Below, one piece after another: positions 12,671-25,523 of a stretch of DNA of 64,000 nt (position 1 is the stretch's first letter; each line of letters starts with the position of its first letter). Source of the stretch: Acanthochlamys bracteata (Eukaryota > Streptophyta > Magnoliopsida > Pandanales > Velloziaceae); the NCBI GenBank assembly GCA_019914995.1, contig CM034126.1:1245001-1309000 (forward strand). The letters are read 5' to 3'. The notes below the pieces were generated by a model. That model ran no database searches and was not told the origin of the DNA. It saw only the letters and a list, made by a program, of their open reading frames with translations. Position numbers and translations under genes: made by a program.

Positions 12671-14037
12671 TCAAGATAGAAAAGCTAGAACGCTGCCGGT
12701 GCGCGGGCACCGGCAAACGGGGCAAACCACTTGTTGTTTAAAGGCGTCAGAATTAACGGCGTCAGCATCACAAGCTGCACAGAGACACAGGTGTCTGCAC
12801 GGCAGCAGCACCGCGGCAACTCGTCCGACTCCGCACCGGCGACAAACCGCTCTCGTATCGCTCCACGTCATCACCCGGTGATCCGGTTCAATTCGTCCCG
12901 GATCAACGTGCGCCGATTCCGCATCCTCCGCCGTCGGTTCGAAACATTCTTCATCTCCTACGAAAGATCTCAGCCGTTTATTTTGCTGCTGCTGCTGTTG
13001 CTGTTGCTGTTGTTGAATTTGGGAGTGAAGGCTTGATGCGGTTGTTTGGTTTTCGATTGCTTTGGTTTGCCAAGCGATTGACTGGGTTTTAAGTCGGGAG
13101 ATTTTTTCTTCTAGCTCGGCGCTCCGACGGATTGCCCGGTCTAACTCGGCTTCTTTCTCCCCTAGTCTTCTAGCTGCTGATTCTTCTGCTGCTCGGTAAA
13201 CTCGCCGGCGCTGCTCCGCCACTACTCGCCGCAGCTGCTCTCCCTTTTAATTTTCATTTTTGAAACAAAAAAAAAATAATAAGCAGAGCCGAAATGAATC
13301 ATTGAATATTTTAGAAGCTAATTATTTGGTTGGTTGACTGATACCTGGGATTGGAGTAAGGCGTCGATCTCGTTACGGTAGTGGGAAATCTCGCTGGAGA
13401 AATCTTCGGACAGAATTGAAGCATGCGAATTAGTTTCCTCAACGGCGAGCCGGAGACCTGTGGAGACTGTTGTCGCCGGCGTCGGCAAGGACGGTGGATG
13501 GTGTAGAGGGTATACTGCTTCTCTTCCCCTTTTCTTCGCATTGTTACCGATAACTAAACAGAAACAAGTAACAAGAACGGCAACAGCAAAGAAATTTTCA
13601 TCAATAAAAGTTTTTTGTCATATGTTGAATAACAACAAATAGGAATCAGTGGTTCTCACCATTGGGGGAGAAGAAGAATGCAGAAGGCGATGATTGCTCG
13701 AGGAAACCAAATTGTTGCTGCTGCTGGTGCTGTTGTCGTAGTTGTTGTTGTTGCCAACTCATGGGCGGCGGCGGCGGCGGTGGTGGAAGGAGTGTGTAGT
13801 TCATGGCTCTGGTCTCCTTCTCAACTCTGCATTCAATCAATCATTCAATAGCAACAGCCTAGAAATGTTCATCGCTGTTTTTCTAGATTCAATTAAACAT
13901 TTCTCTTATCTCTTATCATGCATGTTAATATTTGAAAATTTCTTGGAGCAGGATTGAGAGAGAAGAGAAGAGACGGACCTGTTGTTGGAAGGCAGCAACA
14001 GCAGGTTGGAATGTCACTGCTGCGCCTGTACCGCCAT
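12671..14037 (-). CDS. BOI-related RING-type E3 ubiquitin ligase, with in-frame TGA at codon 8
   Basis: Plant-specific RING E3 ligase related to BOTRYTIS SUSCEPTIBLE1 INTERACTOR and the BRG proteins, which act in cell-death suppression, defence and DELLA-linked gibberellin responses. Four exons: 14037-13979, 13826-13660, 13553-13345, 13243-12671. Frame is kept at every junction, for 335 residues. The N-terminus MAVQAQQ is typical of the family; next come poly-Pro and Gln-rich tracts, then NEIDALLQSQGEQLRRVVAE, a coiled coil with AAEESAARRLGEKEAELDRA, a poly-Gln run and a C-terminal C3HC4 RING (CRRCG, PCRHLCLC, CPVCRCPRTGSVLAF). Oddity: codon 8 reads TGA although the frame is otherwise intact from the usual ATG. 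Translation may begin at the in-frame ATG at 13804 (MNYTLL), which leaves the coiled coil and RING whole. It could also be a sequence error or a young null allele. Confidence 0.85.
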
Positions 14038-14265
14038 CGTTGTTCTGTAAAAACATCAACAACAGATGAATCTTTCTTTCTTTCGATCGATCAATCTTCT
14101 TGTTCCTTTTCTAATGGAGAAATATTTGTTGTTGTTGTTGTTGAAGGAATGAAAGAGAGAACAGATGCAGAGAAGAAAAAGGAAAAGAGGTGTTAATAAT
14201 ATTCGATCGTTGTTGTGTTCTTCCTCTCGATCGCGTCGCTTCGGTTGTTGGGCTTCTTCTTGTGT
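14038..14265 (-). promoter_or_regulatory. 5' leader of the RING ligase gene
   Basis: Sequence upstream of the MAVQAQ start. On the minus strand it is rich in CAA/CAAC and CTTTCTTT-type tracts, typical of a plant 5' leader. No TATA box is assigned. Confidence 0.35.
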
Positions 14266-17200
14266 TAAGTGAGTGTCTGGCCTTATTAATTTTCCTTATT
14301 TATTATTTTATTACATATATGTTCATATTTTACATTTTCTTTTTTACGTTCTTTTGAATTGAAGAAAATAATATTGTAGTTCTTAATTTCTAATGGAGAT
14401 TTTTTCTTGTAGTTTGGTTTTGAAAATGGTGTGTTCTAGATTAATGTGATGTAATCTAATGGTAAATAATAATCATGTTTACATTTCTTCAAAGTGTTCT
14501 CCCTCTCTCTTTCTTTCTTTCACGAGCCCACACCAAAGCCATGCATCATAACTTTCTTTTTTTTTCTGGAACAAGTTTTATTTCCAAAAAGAAAGACTAG
14601 ATAATCATAAGATTGTTGTATGTTTGTTTTCATTCGAAATCTGTCTTAGGTCCCAATTTACCCATAAATTAAAAATTTTATGTACATGTTACAAATTATC
14701 ATTTTGAGTATGCTAAATGCGTAATAGCTCGTTATAATATTTTCATTTTTTAGGAGGAAAAGTAAATTCTTTTTAATCTTATTAATATTAACAATTGTTT
14801 GTGTATGAAAGCCAGAGGTCATGGGAATGCGAGTCCCGGCTCGTGGCGTGTTGGAGAAAGACCAGGGATTCCCTATGGCTTTCTTTCATTCAAATTTTAT
14901 GCTCTTTTTTTCTTCTTTTTCTTACTTCATCTGCATTGGAATTTTTCCATACTTTGCATCAACGATTCCTTATCTTAGCCTTCAAGTAGTAATCACTTAT
15001 TAAAAGAATCATTATGTTTTTTCCCAAGTAATTAAAGATAAGATAGTGCAATAATATATCATGAAAGAAGATAAACAGAAGATATCATCAAAGAAAAGAT
15101 AAAATGCCTGTTGATCTTGTTATCATCTTTGATCAAACTTTGAATTATTTTTCTTTTTTAGTTTGGTAGGAGAACTAATGACTAACACCTAAGCCCTGCT
15201 TTGTTTCGATGATGACGGTGAATTTATTTATACATATATGATTACGGTGAAACTTTTTTTGTTTTTTGGGAGAATGGCTATTACTAAAAGATGATTACGA
15301 ACGTTGAGCATTCTGGAATGCTCAAATGTTTTTTTTTCTTCTTTTAAATTTTTCGGGTCCCAAATTGGTGATCTTTCGACGAGTGTTCATCTAATAGCTA
15401 CCCTTTTTTTTCATTTTAATTAGATAAGATTTTTCTACGCTTCATTACAATTTAGCTCATTCGCGATAAGAATAAACTTTATATTTTTATTTTTCTTCTT
15501 TTTCTTTTTGGTTTTGGATTGGTCAATTCTGAAACGTTGGTTACGTTCTCGACTTAATTAGAAATCTTATGCTAAATGACAACCATTTGCTTTGTTATTA
15601 TTTCAGTCATGGATGTAGATAGTATTTTCTTTAATATATAAAACTTTGATATTTCGAGAAAGGAAAAGTAACTCAATGTTTCTAATTGGATGCAAATTTG
15701 AAAGTTAATATATCGCTATATTTTGAAACCATGACATATTCACTTGTGCTTCCATTCACATTCATGACAAGACAGGGACAAAAAGAAAATTGAAGGAAAT
15801 AAATAATTGTGTAGCATACATGTTTAGACTTCGAGGATTAAGCTGGTGATCGTTGTTTTTAAATTTGTTATTTTAATTTTAATTTTAATTTTATAATAAT
15901 TTTTAAAAGTATTATAACTTTTCTAAGTTTTTGGAAAGTAACTGAAATTTTTTATGTCATAAAATCTTACTACTTATTTATTTTTATTATATTTTGAAAT
16001 ACAAAATAAACTCATTTTATAAAAAATGTTAAAATATCTTTGGTTTTATAAAAATTTCTTTCAATAGCATTCCAATTTTCCAAACATCTCCTAAAACATG
16101 TTAAGCAGAAACATATGTTTTGCTAGAGGAAGAAAAAAATGATCTCAATCTTTCGTGACCAAAATTGGTCATGAATGAGGTCAAGGCTCAAGCAACTATT
16201 AGATTGCATGATTAAGGGTGTATTTTAGCATTCTCCGAACTTACTTTTTTTAATCAAAATTTGACTTTTATACTCGTATCTAAATATAACTGAAAAGAAA
16301 AAACCATTTTTTGTCTATGTAAAGTTAAATTTAAATTAAAAAATGGAACTTATTTTTCAAACATACTTTTAAAATTTTATTTAAGAATTTTTTTTTGTTG
16401 CAACCAAATGAGTCTTAGGTGAGTAATACTTCCAAAAAAAGGTTATTTTTCGTGTAGATAATGTGACAACTCTAATCTTCTTCGTACCAAAAATGTTATA
16501 AAGAATAGCGATCTTGTATCTAGTTTCTGATTGATGTGAGAAGAATGGATCGTGTGGAAAATGGAAACAGGTCTTCTACAAAGTATCAATGAAAGCAGTA
16601 GGTATAACTGTTATAATTGTTTTCACAAATAAATATAAGTGTATCTCTTTAAACGGACTAGTAATCGGGAAAAAAAAATTTAATTTTATTTACCTATTTC
16701 AAAATTTTGTTTCTTGAATAATGAAAAAGAAAGATAGTGAAAAAATTGGAGAACATACGTTCAATGTTTTTGGACATTTTTGTTTTTAATTTTGTCCCCA
16801 CTTCTTATGAGATGCTAAATCACATTAATAAAAGAATATATAGACGTATGTATATATATATATATATGCGTACGTGCTGTAATGAAAAAAATGTATATAA
16901 AAAGATGGCTCAATGAAGGATTAGTTACATGATTACACCATTGCTTACGAGATTTAAGATTATATAATTTTTTAAAGTAAAAGAACATTCTGATAAAACA
17001 GAAGAAGTAGATGTTTTTTGGTCATTTAATTTGGTTAGTCTTAACATTACTTGGTCTAAACCTTGTGGTTTGTGATATGCTTAATTTTTTTTCCTAGGGG
17101 CATGAAAATGATATGATCCGTATTCTTCATGCCGTCCAGAATTCGCATCATTTATTTCAACAAAGTCGGTGTAGAAATGCGTAATCATAATAATTGATAA

Positions 17201-19292
17201 TTTCTTTCTTCAAACTTGTCTGCATTCCTTTTATATTTCCCTAAAGAAAGCTTTACAAGTGATGGATTGAGACTGGTTTGAACTAGATACCAAAATTCTC
17301 ATGCTAATGTTTTGCAGCACTTTGTGCATATTTTGGAATTCGATTTTTTCTCTTTAGATTTTGAAGTCGATCATTTAATATATATTTTAACAAAAAACTA
17401 TTTTTATTAATTTTATTTTTATTTTCATATAAAATTTTATTTTTTGATAAAATTTAATTTCAAATTTTTACTTCACGTAATTTATCTATAACATTGAATT
17501 AATTTTTTTACCAAATTTAATTATTATCGAATTTTCATAAAATATATTTTTCGTAAAACTCTGATTCATATAATTAAAATACATTTTGGAACATATTTTA
17601 GTTTACCTGAATTTGGTTTGTTCTATAAAAAAAAGATAAATTTAGTGTTTTTTTATAATTTATTTTCACAATTTTACTTTTAATAACTTGATTTAAAATT
17701 TTTTTTGAAATTCGTCACTTTTTTGACAAATAAATAAAATTTTATGAAAAAGTTGTGTCAGGTTAAGATGCATTCTTCTAATGCTGGCTGACTAGATTAG
17801 TTTCTGAGCATTCTCATTAGAGCCACGTTATATTATTACTAACCAAAAGAAAAAAAAATATCCAGCTGAAGCACTATAGGCAAAAAAGGATCCAATTCCA
17901 ATTCCAATGCAATTGAAAGATTTTGAATAGTATAAAGGTATACTATTATTATTATCCCCACAGGCCACGCTTGTCTTGTGAGAAGGATTGCTGCATTTTT
18001 ATTTTGACAAAAATAATATTTGAAAGTATTTTTAAAATATTTTATAAAATAAGTTTAAAATTTTTAAAAATAAAAAAAGTTTATGTCATAAATATTATTT
18101 ATTACTTTTAAATAAAAAATTATCTATCAAAATATAATTTTATTTTAGAATTATTTTTTTCATAAGTATTTTGAAAAATCAAAGAAGTCTTTTCATGAAT
18201 GATTCTCTTTCTTGTATAACAGCAATGGAGTGTGAAGCCTCACAACAGCAAAAACACATTGCAGCAAGAAAAATCAAGGCTCCTGTTTTCAAATCAATCT
18301 CTAGAAACAAGATCTTCGTAGGATTTTTTATTTTTAATTCTTTTTAACAAAATTATAAATTACTTAAAATTTTATAAAAAATATAAAATAAAAATTGGAA
18401 TAAAAAAAAATTGAAAAGCCATTTCAAACACTAACTTCGTGTTGTATATGTAATAAGAAAATCTAACTTAATGTAAAATTCGTAGTCTTTTGAGACAGAA
18501 GACTTGCAAAAGAGAAACAAACAAAAAACCTTTCCAGTGTACTGGTAAAATAGCAACAGTTGCTTCCGCATCAAAATCTGATAATACAGCTCCAACTCTG
18601 AACGTATTCAATCACCATTGTCGTGGAGGTATCCATGATAACTTTAGCTATAAATAATTGACAAAGAAGTTCGAACTATCTTTTCTTTTTCTTTTTGTTT
18701 TTAAGTTCTTTTTTTTTTATGAATCAAATAAGCAACAACAATTAGTCCTACTACTTCAACAACAACAGTTGCTAAAAATCACAATAAATAGCTATGCTTA
18801 ATCAGGGTGTTTTATGGTGGGTTCTTTAGACCGAAAGTTAAATTTTTTAAAAACAAATTATTATAAATAGTATTATTAAACATGAATTTAATTTTTGTGT
18901 TATTTTGTAAGAAGAAAGTAGTTGCAACTAATGTTTTGTACTCATTTGTACAGTTAAAAATAAATAAAAAATAATTTTTTAGTTGAAAGAAAAGTGTCAA
19001 AATAATACACTCTCAATGTAAATATCTCATGGATGACTAATGCCGACTTTCCATAATAAAATAAAAAAATTAAGAATTTGTCTCAAATACACCGAACTTT
19101 AATTTTTTTAGATTTTAAGTTTAATTACTTTATATGTTTTAATTATCACTCCGAATTTTAATTTTATTTTCACAACTGACTTTATTTTTATCAAAATATA
19201 ATTTTATGTTTTACTTTATTTATTTCAAATATCACTTCTGATTTTGCTTTTACTGAATTTTATTTTATAAAATTTAGTTTCACGAAATTCAG
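14266..19292. other. Long intergenic region, no gene seen
   Basis: About 5 kb of AT-rich DNA. It contains an alternating AT microsatellite at about 16850-16867, poly-T runs, and decayed AT-rich blocks at about 15850-16090, 16210-16420, 17350-17740, 18000-18180, 18320-18420 and 19075-19310. Some of these have transposon-end-like borders such as CAACCAAATGAGTCTTA near 16405. Open frames near 14795-15003 have no domain or splice support. Confidence 0.5.
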
Positions 19293-19496
19293 TTAGGTTC
19301 GTTTTAAACACGTCATAAAAAAAAAAAAATCATTTACAGTGAATAGAGACTTGGATTGAATTGAATCAACCTGCTGTTGGCCACCAGTCCTTCTGATCAG
19401 AAGTATTGCATCATTGATTTGAACGCGTCTGGAGGAAGCCAAAAGTTGATCCACCAACTTTTCAGTGGACGCATTAGAATAGAACGCACAGTACAA
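19293..19496 (-). other. Isolated exon-like open frame, unidentified
   Basis: A GC-richer patch in AT-rich DNA. The minus strand is open for 67 codons and reads like protein over NASTEKLVDQLLASSRRVQ and INDAILLIRRTGGQQQ. No start context, partner exon or known domain is recognised. It may be an exon remnant of a displaced gene. Confidence 0.25.
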
Positions 19497-20884
19497 AAAC
19501 TAGAAAGCTGCCTCGGTCCATCGCGTGCGCCATTAGACGTTTCTGCTTGAATGCCATTATTGTCAATGAACTAGAAATTCTGACCGACGAAACTTTTTCA
19601 TGAATATATAATAGTACATATATGAAAAAGACTCGAAGAAATTAAGTAATGTGTAATGTTTTGTAATATAATACTGTTAAGTTAGGTGAGTTTCTGAAAA
19701 ATAAGTAGAAAAAGTGAAAATATGAGAAAAGATGTATAAAAATAAACATACAAAGTTATCAAATAGTAACTTTTTGTGAAGCTGCATGAACCATAGGCTT
19801 ATGTACCTTTTTTGGTTCCTGTTCAGTATTGGTTCTACCAGTGAAAGTGGTAACAGTTTATCAACTAAAGAAACCAATCAAGTGACCTATGAATCTACTG
19901 ACTTCTACCAATAAGAGATAATGCGGGAGTGTCCAAGGCAATAATTATAACATCAAATGCAACAGCAGCATGATCACGATGTGCACAAGACTTAAGGAAA
20001 GAAGGGAAATAGATTACCAAGTAATTTCATTTTAGGAGAAAGCAACTTATTCCATATTAGCGGTTTGACAAAAATAACTAAGAGGTACCCAGCCAGGTAG
20101 TCAACCCAGTTAGCAATACAGGAGAATTGTTCATAGGGAAATAATATTGTTCCTAGAATTTTAAAGTCACTACTACACAGAGGAAAGTTTTCAGGTCGAT
20201 ATGATAAAAAGAACAGCTCCCTTTACGTTGGCAGATTTGCAGCTGGAAAACAATTTGCAGGTTCCTAGTTAAAAGGACTTGCATCTTCCTAAATTGCATC
20301 TTTGCTCTCTCTGGATTATCCTAAAATTAGACATGCCCAGAAAACCTGTAATTTCTATAGGACTGTTCCTGGTAATTTTTAAAAGAAGTTAGACATGGTG
20401 TACCTCCAAAACTGAGAATTAGGCCAAAGCTGTTGGCTTTCATCTGTATCCAAAACATAGCATGATGCACCATACATGTGAACGATATGAAACATAATGA
20501 ATTAAGGATCGAACCAAACAAAACAAAATCAAGAGTCAAAATGGAAGAAATAATATCTGAAATTTATAATGTAATCACTGAAAAAACCCTATCTCTCTCT
20601 CTCTCTATCCGATCTTCTCTTCATTAACGCAAAAAAGGAAGAAAGGAAAAAAAAAAAAACCAGAGTACTCAAAACTTTGTGTATTTAGAAAATTTCACTC
20701 GATATTTTACTAGTTATAAAAATATCAATCTTTATAAATTTCAAAAATTTGAAGTTTGCATCCTAAAAGTTTGTTTGGGTCCTTTTTGATAGATATCTTT
20801 ACCTTCCGTGTTGGCATCAGATAGCACCATTGATCATGACTGCTAGGAATTTACCGGGCAAGCAAAAGAATTGCAAGAAGCTGA
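19497..20884. other. Intergenic DNA, no gene seen
   Basis: Mixed composition without a supported gene. A short CT microsatellite lies at about 20591-20608. Confidence 0.45.
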
Positions 20885-21010
20885 TGAGTGTTTAGAAGTA
20901 CTTATAAAATAAAATTTTTAAATAATTTTTTTAATATTTATCAAATATATTTAAAAATATAAAATTAAAAATTAAAAAAAAGTGTTTAAAAAACGCTAAG
21001 CCAAACAGCC
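20885..21010. repeat. Short family-A MITE-like element
   Basis: About 126 bp, left end GAGTGTTTAGAAGTACTTAT, right end AACGCTAAGCCAAACAGCC. The start word CTTATAAAATAAAATTTTTA is shared with longer family-A copies; this copy seems internally shortened. Confidence 0.55.
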
Positions 21011-21204
21011 GCGTAAGTAAAGAATAACTTCATCTAATATTTGCAAGAAAGTTACAGCTGTCGCCAAGGTTGCCCTGCTTGGAGGTAATCAAGTGCAAAC
21101 AACAAATAAACCACCTCATTACTCGAAGCAACAATATCTTAGGCCCATACTCTCTTCCTTAGCAAAAGATCTAGTGTTTTAATGTGATCTATTTTAGCAG
21201 CAAC

Positions 21205-21451
21205 AACGGTTAGTTTGGAATTACTTATAAAATAAAATTTTTTAAAAATAGAATATATTTTTATTCATTTTAAAATATAAGTTTTTTTAATTCTAAAAAA
21301 ATAATAAAAATATACAATTAAAAAATTTTATTACCTCAAAGTTTTTTACACTATCTAAATTTTTAAATAAATTTTTTAAATACTTATAAAATATATTTTA
21401 AAAAATATGAAATAAAAAAAATTAAAAAGTGGCATTCCGAAAGCACTCTTA
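21205..21451. repeat. Family-A MITE-like element, well preserved
   Basis: About 247 bp with left end GGTTAGTTTGGAATTACTTA and right end GGCATTCCGAAAGCACTC. Its right interior shares a stretch of about 45 nearly identical bases with the copy at 29704-29950, beginning CACTATCTAAATTTTTAAAT, which shows that the two descend from one source element. Confidence 0.75.
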
Positions 21452-21885
21452 GTCATTCAAACTTTAAACCACCTGCAGATGGAAAACTTCATTTGTACAT
21501 TACTTTTCAAATCAAGAAGGCAACTGCAAATCCAAAATTCTAATAAATGAATAACATACTAGAAGTAACAACTGAACTCAAGGTGTTTCCATACATCGTT
21601 TCTGTAGTAGAATTCAATGATTAATCCTAAATCTTTGTTCTACCAAGACATTTCTTTTTGCTCTTGTGCTCATAATTTCATAGAGATGAAGGTTCTTCTG
21701 TGTTAAAATTTTTATCATTAAGTGGATCTTACTATTCTGTCAAGTTTTATGAAGCAAACATAGATGCTATTATTTTCTCTTCAGGATTATCTCCATATAT
21801 ACAAGAAAAGTGAGAAAACTCAAAAAAGAATCACATAAAATACAGAGATAGAAGGGCAAAGTAAGGCTGCTCACCTATAATGGTA

Positions 21886-22083
21886 AGCATTTCAACCAAA
21901 CCTTACATTAACTAAGATATTAAAATAAAATAAAACTTACAGTCATTACTAACTTTTAATACATCTACTAACTCTTTTAAGTAACATATATCCCTACTAT
22001 TAGCATTATTTATCTACTTTTTATCTTCAATGCTTTGAGAAACTCTAAAATGAATGCATATGTTTTAATTTGGTATTCCAACA
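21886..22083 (-). repeat. Copia terminal repeat, left (3' side of element)
   Basis: About 198 bp collinear with the left-oriented part of the right terminal repeat, sharing TTACATTAACTAAGA and GTTTTAATTTGGTATTCC and ending in the terminal CCAACA. It is shorter than its partner at 26161-26492. Confidence 0.85.
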
Positions 22084-22203
22084 CGTCTCCTCAAATCAAA
22101 ACGTTTTTATACCAAGCATTTTTCTTAGCCTTCCGAAATGTTCAATTGGCAACGACTTAGTAAAAATATCTGCTACTTGCTCCATAGTATAACAATATTC
22201 TAT

Positions 22204-22700
22204 CTACACAGTATTCTGCTTTATATGGTTTCTGAGAAAGTGGAATCGAGTATCGATGTGTTTGCTTCTTTTATAGTGTACTGGGTTCTTTACAAGTTGT
22301 ATAGCTGATTGATTATCAACAAATATTTTTATTGGTTTTTTTTGTGGATGATGCAGTTCTTTTAGCATATTTTTTAGCCAAATTATTTCACACACTATAA
22401 ATGCAGCTGCGACATATTCTGCTTCACATGAAGATAAAGCCACAATATTTTGCTTCTTTGATGTCCATAAAAATGCAGCTGATTCAAAATAAAAGATATA
22501 GCTTGTGGTATTTTTTTTTTCATCTTGGTCATCACCCCAATCACTATCTGAATAGTCCACTAATTCTACAGGTTCACCATAAATATAAAATTGACCAAAA
22601 TTAAGTGAGCCTTTGATATACCTTAAAATTCTCTTCGGAGCCAGCCAATGAGATTCTTTTGGTGTCTCCATGTAGCGACTTACAAGTCCGACTGTATAAA
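22204..22700 (-). mobile_element. RNase H region of the copia fossil
   Basis: Translation on the minus strand shows the copia RNase H signature words LSSCEAEYVAAA, FVDNQSAIQLVKNPV and KRSKHIDTRFHFLR. Fossil part of the element at 21886-26492. Confidence 0.85.
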
Positions 22701-23680
22701 TAATATCTGGCCTTGTGATTGTCAGGTACCTCAAACTACCAACAAGACTCTTCAAAAGAGTTGAGTCAACTAAATCTCCATTTCCTTCTTTTGATAGCTT
22801 TGTTCCTATGGCAATTGGAATGTTCACCGGATTACAATTACTCATCTTGAATTTCTCCAATATGTCCTTCGTGTACTTCTTTTGAGATATAAAGATCCCA
22901 TCTTGTTGTTGTTTCACTTCGATGCCAAGAAAGTAGGACATTAAACTATTATCCGTCATTTCGAATTTCTTAAACATCATCACCTTGAATTCTTCAAGCA
23001 TCTCAAGGCTATTGCCTGTGTACAACAAATCATCAACATAAAGATAAATTATCAGAAACTCGCCTTTATGATTCCTCTTCATATAGATGGCATGCTCATA
23101 AGGACATTTGGTGAAGCCATTTTGTTGAAGATAGCCATCAATAGGAGTATTCCACGCTCGTGGTGCTTACTTCAATCCGTACAAAGCTTTCTTTAATCGA
23201 TAAAATTTGTTTTGTTGCCCTTTCACCTGAAAACCTTCTGGCTGCTATACGTATACCTCTTCTTCAAGAATACCATTGAGAAATGCTGACTTGACATCTA
23301 GATGATATATCTTTCATCTATGATGAGCTGTAAGAGATATTATTAGTTCTACCGTATTAAGTCGAGCAACAGATGCAAAGACTTCTTCATAGTCGATGCC
23401 GTATTTTTGTTTGTAGCGTTTTGCTACAAGTCTAGCCTTGTACCGATCAACATCGCCATCAGCAGTGCGCTTAATTTTGTATACCCATTTGACACCTATT
23501 GTTTTGTGATTTTGTGGAAGTGTTGTCAACTCCCAGGTGTCATTCTTCTCTATAGCTTGGATCTCCTCCTCCATTACTAGTCGCCAACAGTTTTCTTTTA
23601 CAGCTTGTTGGAATGTGAGAGGTTCATGATCAGCATAGAAGATTAGACTAACCTTCTTCATTCGTCTGCTCATAGATCTC
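22700..23680 (-). mobile_element. Reverse transcriptase region of the copia fossil
   Basis: Minus-strand translation shows copia reverse-transcriptase words [20 protein letters not shown] and the catalytic YVDDLL box, followed by SQKKYTKDILEKFKM. Part of the broken element at 21886-26492. Confidence 0.88.
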
Positions 23681-23899
23681 CTTGAGACTTCTTATTTTGA
23701 TAGCGCTCCGTTGCGTAGATGATCCGTTACTACTACTTTTTTCAGAAGATGGAGAATCTCTAATAGGAAAGAGTGTAGTATGTTGAGGAGATAGTGGTGT
23801 TGTTAGTGGTGGTACCTCATGTGAGGGATCATCAGATTCATCCACCACTGGATGCTCTTTGGAAGTCTCTTCATTCCAGTTCCATGCGTCTTCTTTGCT

Positions 23900-25000
23900 A
23901 AACGAAACGTCTCTACTAATCATTAATTTCTTGGTTGGTGGATTGTAGAGCTTGTATGCTTTTGACTCATCGCTGTATCCGATGAAGATGCATTTTTCAC
24001 CACGATCATCATGCTTCTTCCTTTTGTCTTCAGTTACTTGGGTATAGACAATGCACCCAAAAATTCGTAAGTGTGCAATACTTGACTTGTATTCGCTCCA
24101 CGCCTCTTGAGGTGTTTTATTTTTCACCATCTTTGTGGGGCATCGATTAAGCAAATAAGCTGAGCATGCCACGGCTTCTGCCTAGAATTGCTTCGTTCTT
24201 TGAACATGGTTCTTATCATGTTGAGGATGGTTCTATTCTTTCTTTCTGCGATGCCATTTTGCTGTGGTGTGTAGGCAGTAGTCAACTATCTTTTTATACC
24301 TTGTTTCCTGCAATATTTTTGAAATATATTTGAGGTGTACTCACCACCTCTGTCAGATCGGAGAATTTTTATTTTGTGGCCACTTTCCGCTTCAACAAGA
24401 GCTCTAAAATACTTGAAAGTGATAAAGGCAGCAGACTTTTCTTTAAAAAAATATACCCACAACTTTCTACTGAAGTCATCAGCGAAGGTAATAAAATATT
24501 TGTTACCTCCCAAAGAGACTGGATCAAATGGCCCATAGATATCGGTATGAACAATTTGCAATGGTGCCTCTGCTCTCCATAATTTTCCATTAGGAAAAAG
24601 AAGTCGTGGTTGCTTGCCAATTACACATCCTTCGCATATATGATTTTGTGGTTCAATTATGGGTAAGCCTCGAACCATACTAGTCGTAGATAATAACTTC
24701 AAACCATTAAAGTTCAAATGGCCAAAACGAAGATGCCATCTCCTTGACTCATTCTGCACAAGTCCTTGAAAATATTTGTCAACTCTCATGTTTAGATGCA
24801 AAGGAAACATACGGTTGCTTGTCATCTTAACACAAGCTATAAGGCCTCCATTTGAATTTTTCAACCAAAGAAGGTTGTTTTCCATATGAACTTTGTATCC
24901 TTTTCCGAGTAATTGGCCGATGCTAAGAATATTACTTTTCATGTTAGAATTACAATAAACATTGGAAATATACTCGAACTTTATCATCCTTTTGATAGAT
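23900..25000 (-). mobile_element. Integrase region of the copia fossil
   Basis: Minus-strand translation shows the GAG-pre-integrase block (WHLRFGHLNFNGLKLL, CEGCVIGKQ) and core integrase words (VHTDIYGPF, FADDFSRKLWVYF, LRSDRGGEY). Further on is FGCIVYTQV typical of the copia integrase C-terminal region. Confidence 0.88.
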
Positions 25001-25523
25001 TTTGATCTTCCCTTTGCCTTCAATGGAAAGTTTTGAAGAATCTCCCAAGCTCACGCTTCCATGAATACCTTCTATGAGTTCCATAAAAAGTTCTCTCTTT
25101 CCACCCATGTGGTTACTAGCACCCCAATCCAAATACTATGCATCATTGTGAACACTTGAATCATCATTAGCAAGAAGAAGAGTAGAAGTATTACCCACAT
25201 CTTTTGTTGCTTCGACAAGATTGGTAAGATTTTTATTTTTGTACCAGTATTTCGAGACTTAATGTCCAAATTTATGACAGTTGTAAAATTGGACATTTTT
25301 ATTATTTCCACGGCCAGATGTGGATCTTCCTCAATTGTTTTGTCCCTGACCTCTAAAGTTTGAAACTTTCGTTTGATTTTGAGTGGTTTGTTATTGGGAT
25401 CCACGTCCCCTACCTTGACCACGACCACGACCTCTACTATTTGATCCTTGATCATTTAGAGTCAATTTCGACTCCAACGCTTGTTCCACAAATGTAGAAC
25501 TAGTCTTCTTTCACATCCGTTGT

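Noticed and set aside
12645-13036. Plus-strand open frames over the RING ligase last exon
   Set aside because: Shadow frames of a GC-rich coding exon; the leucine run is the reverse of the Gln repeat.
20591-20608. CT microsatellite as a functional GAGA-type element
   Set aside because: No gene or promoter is nearby; simple repeat.
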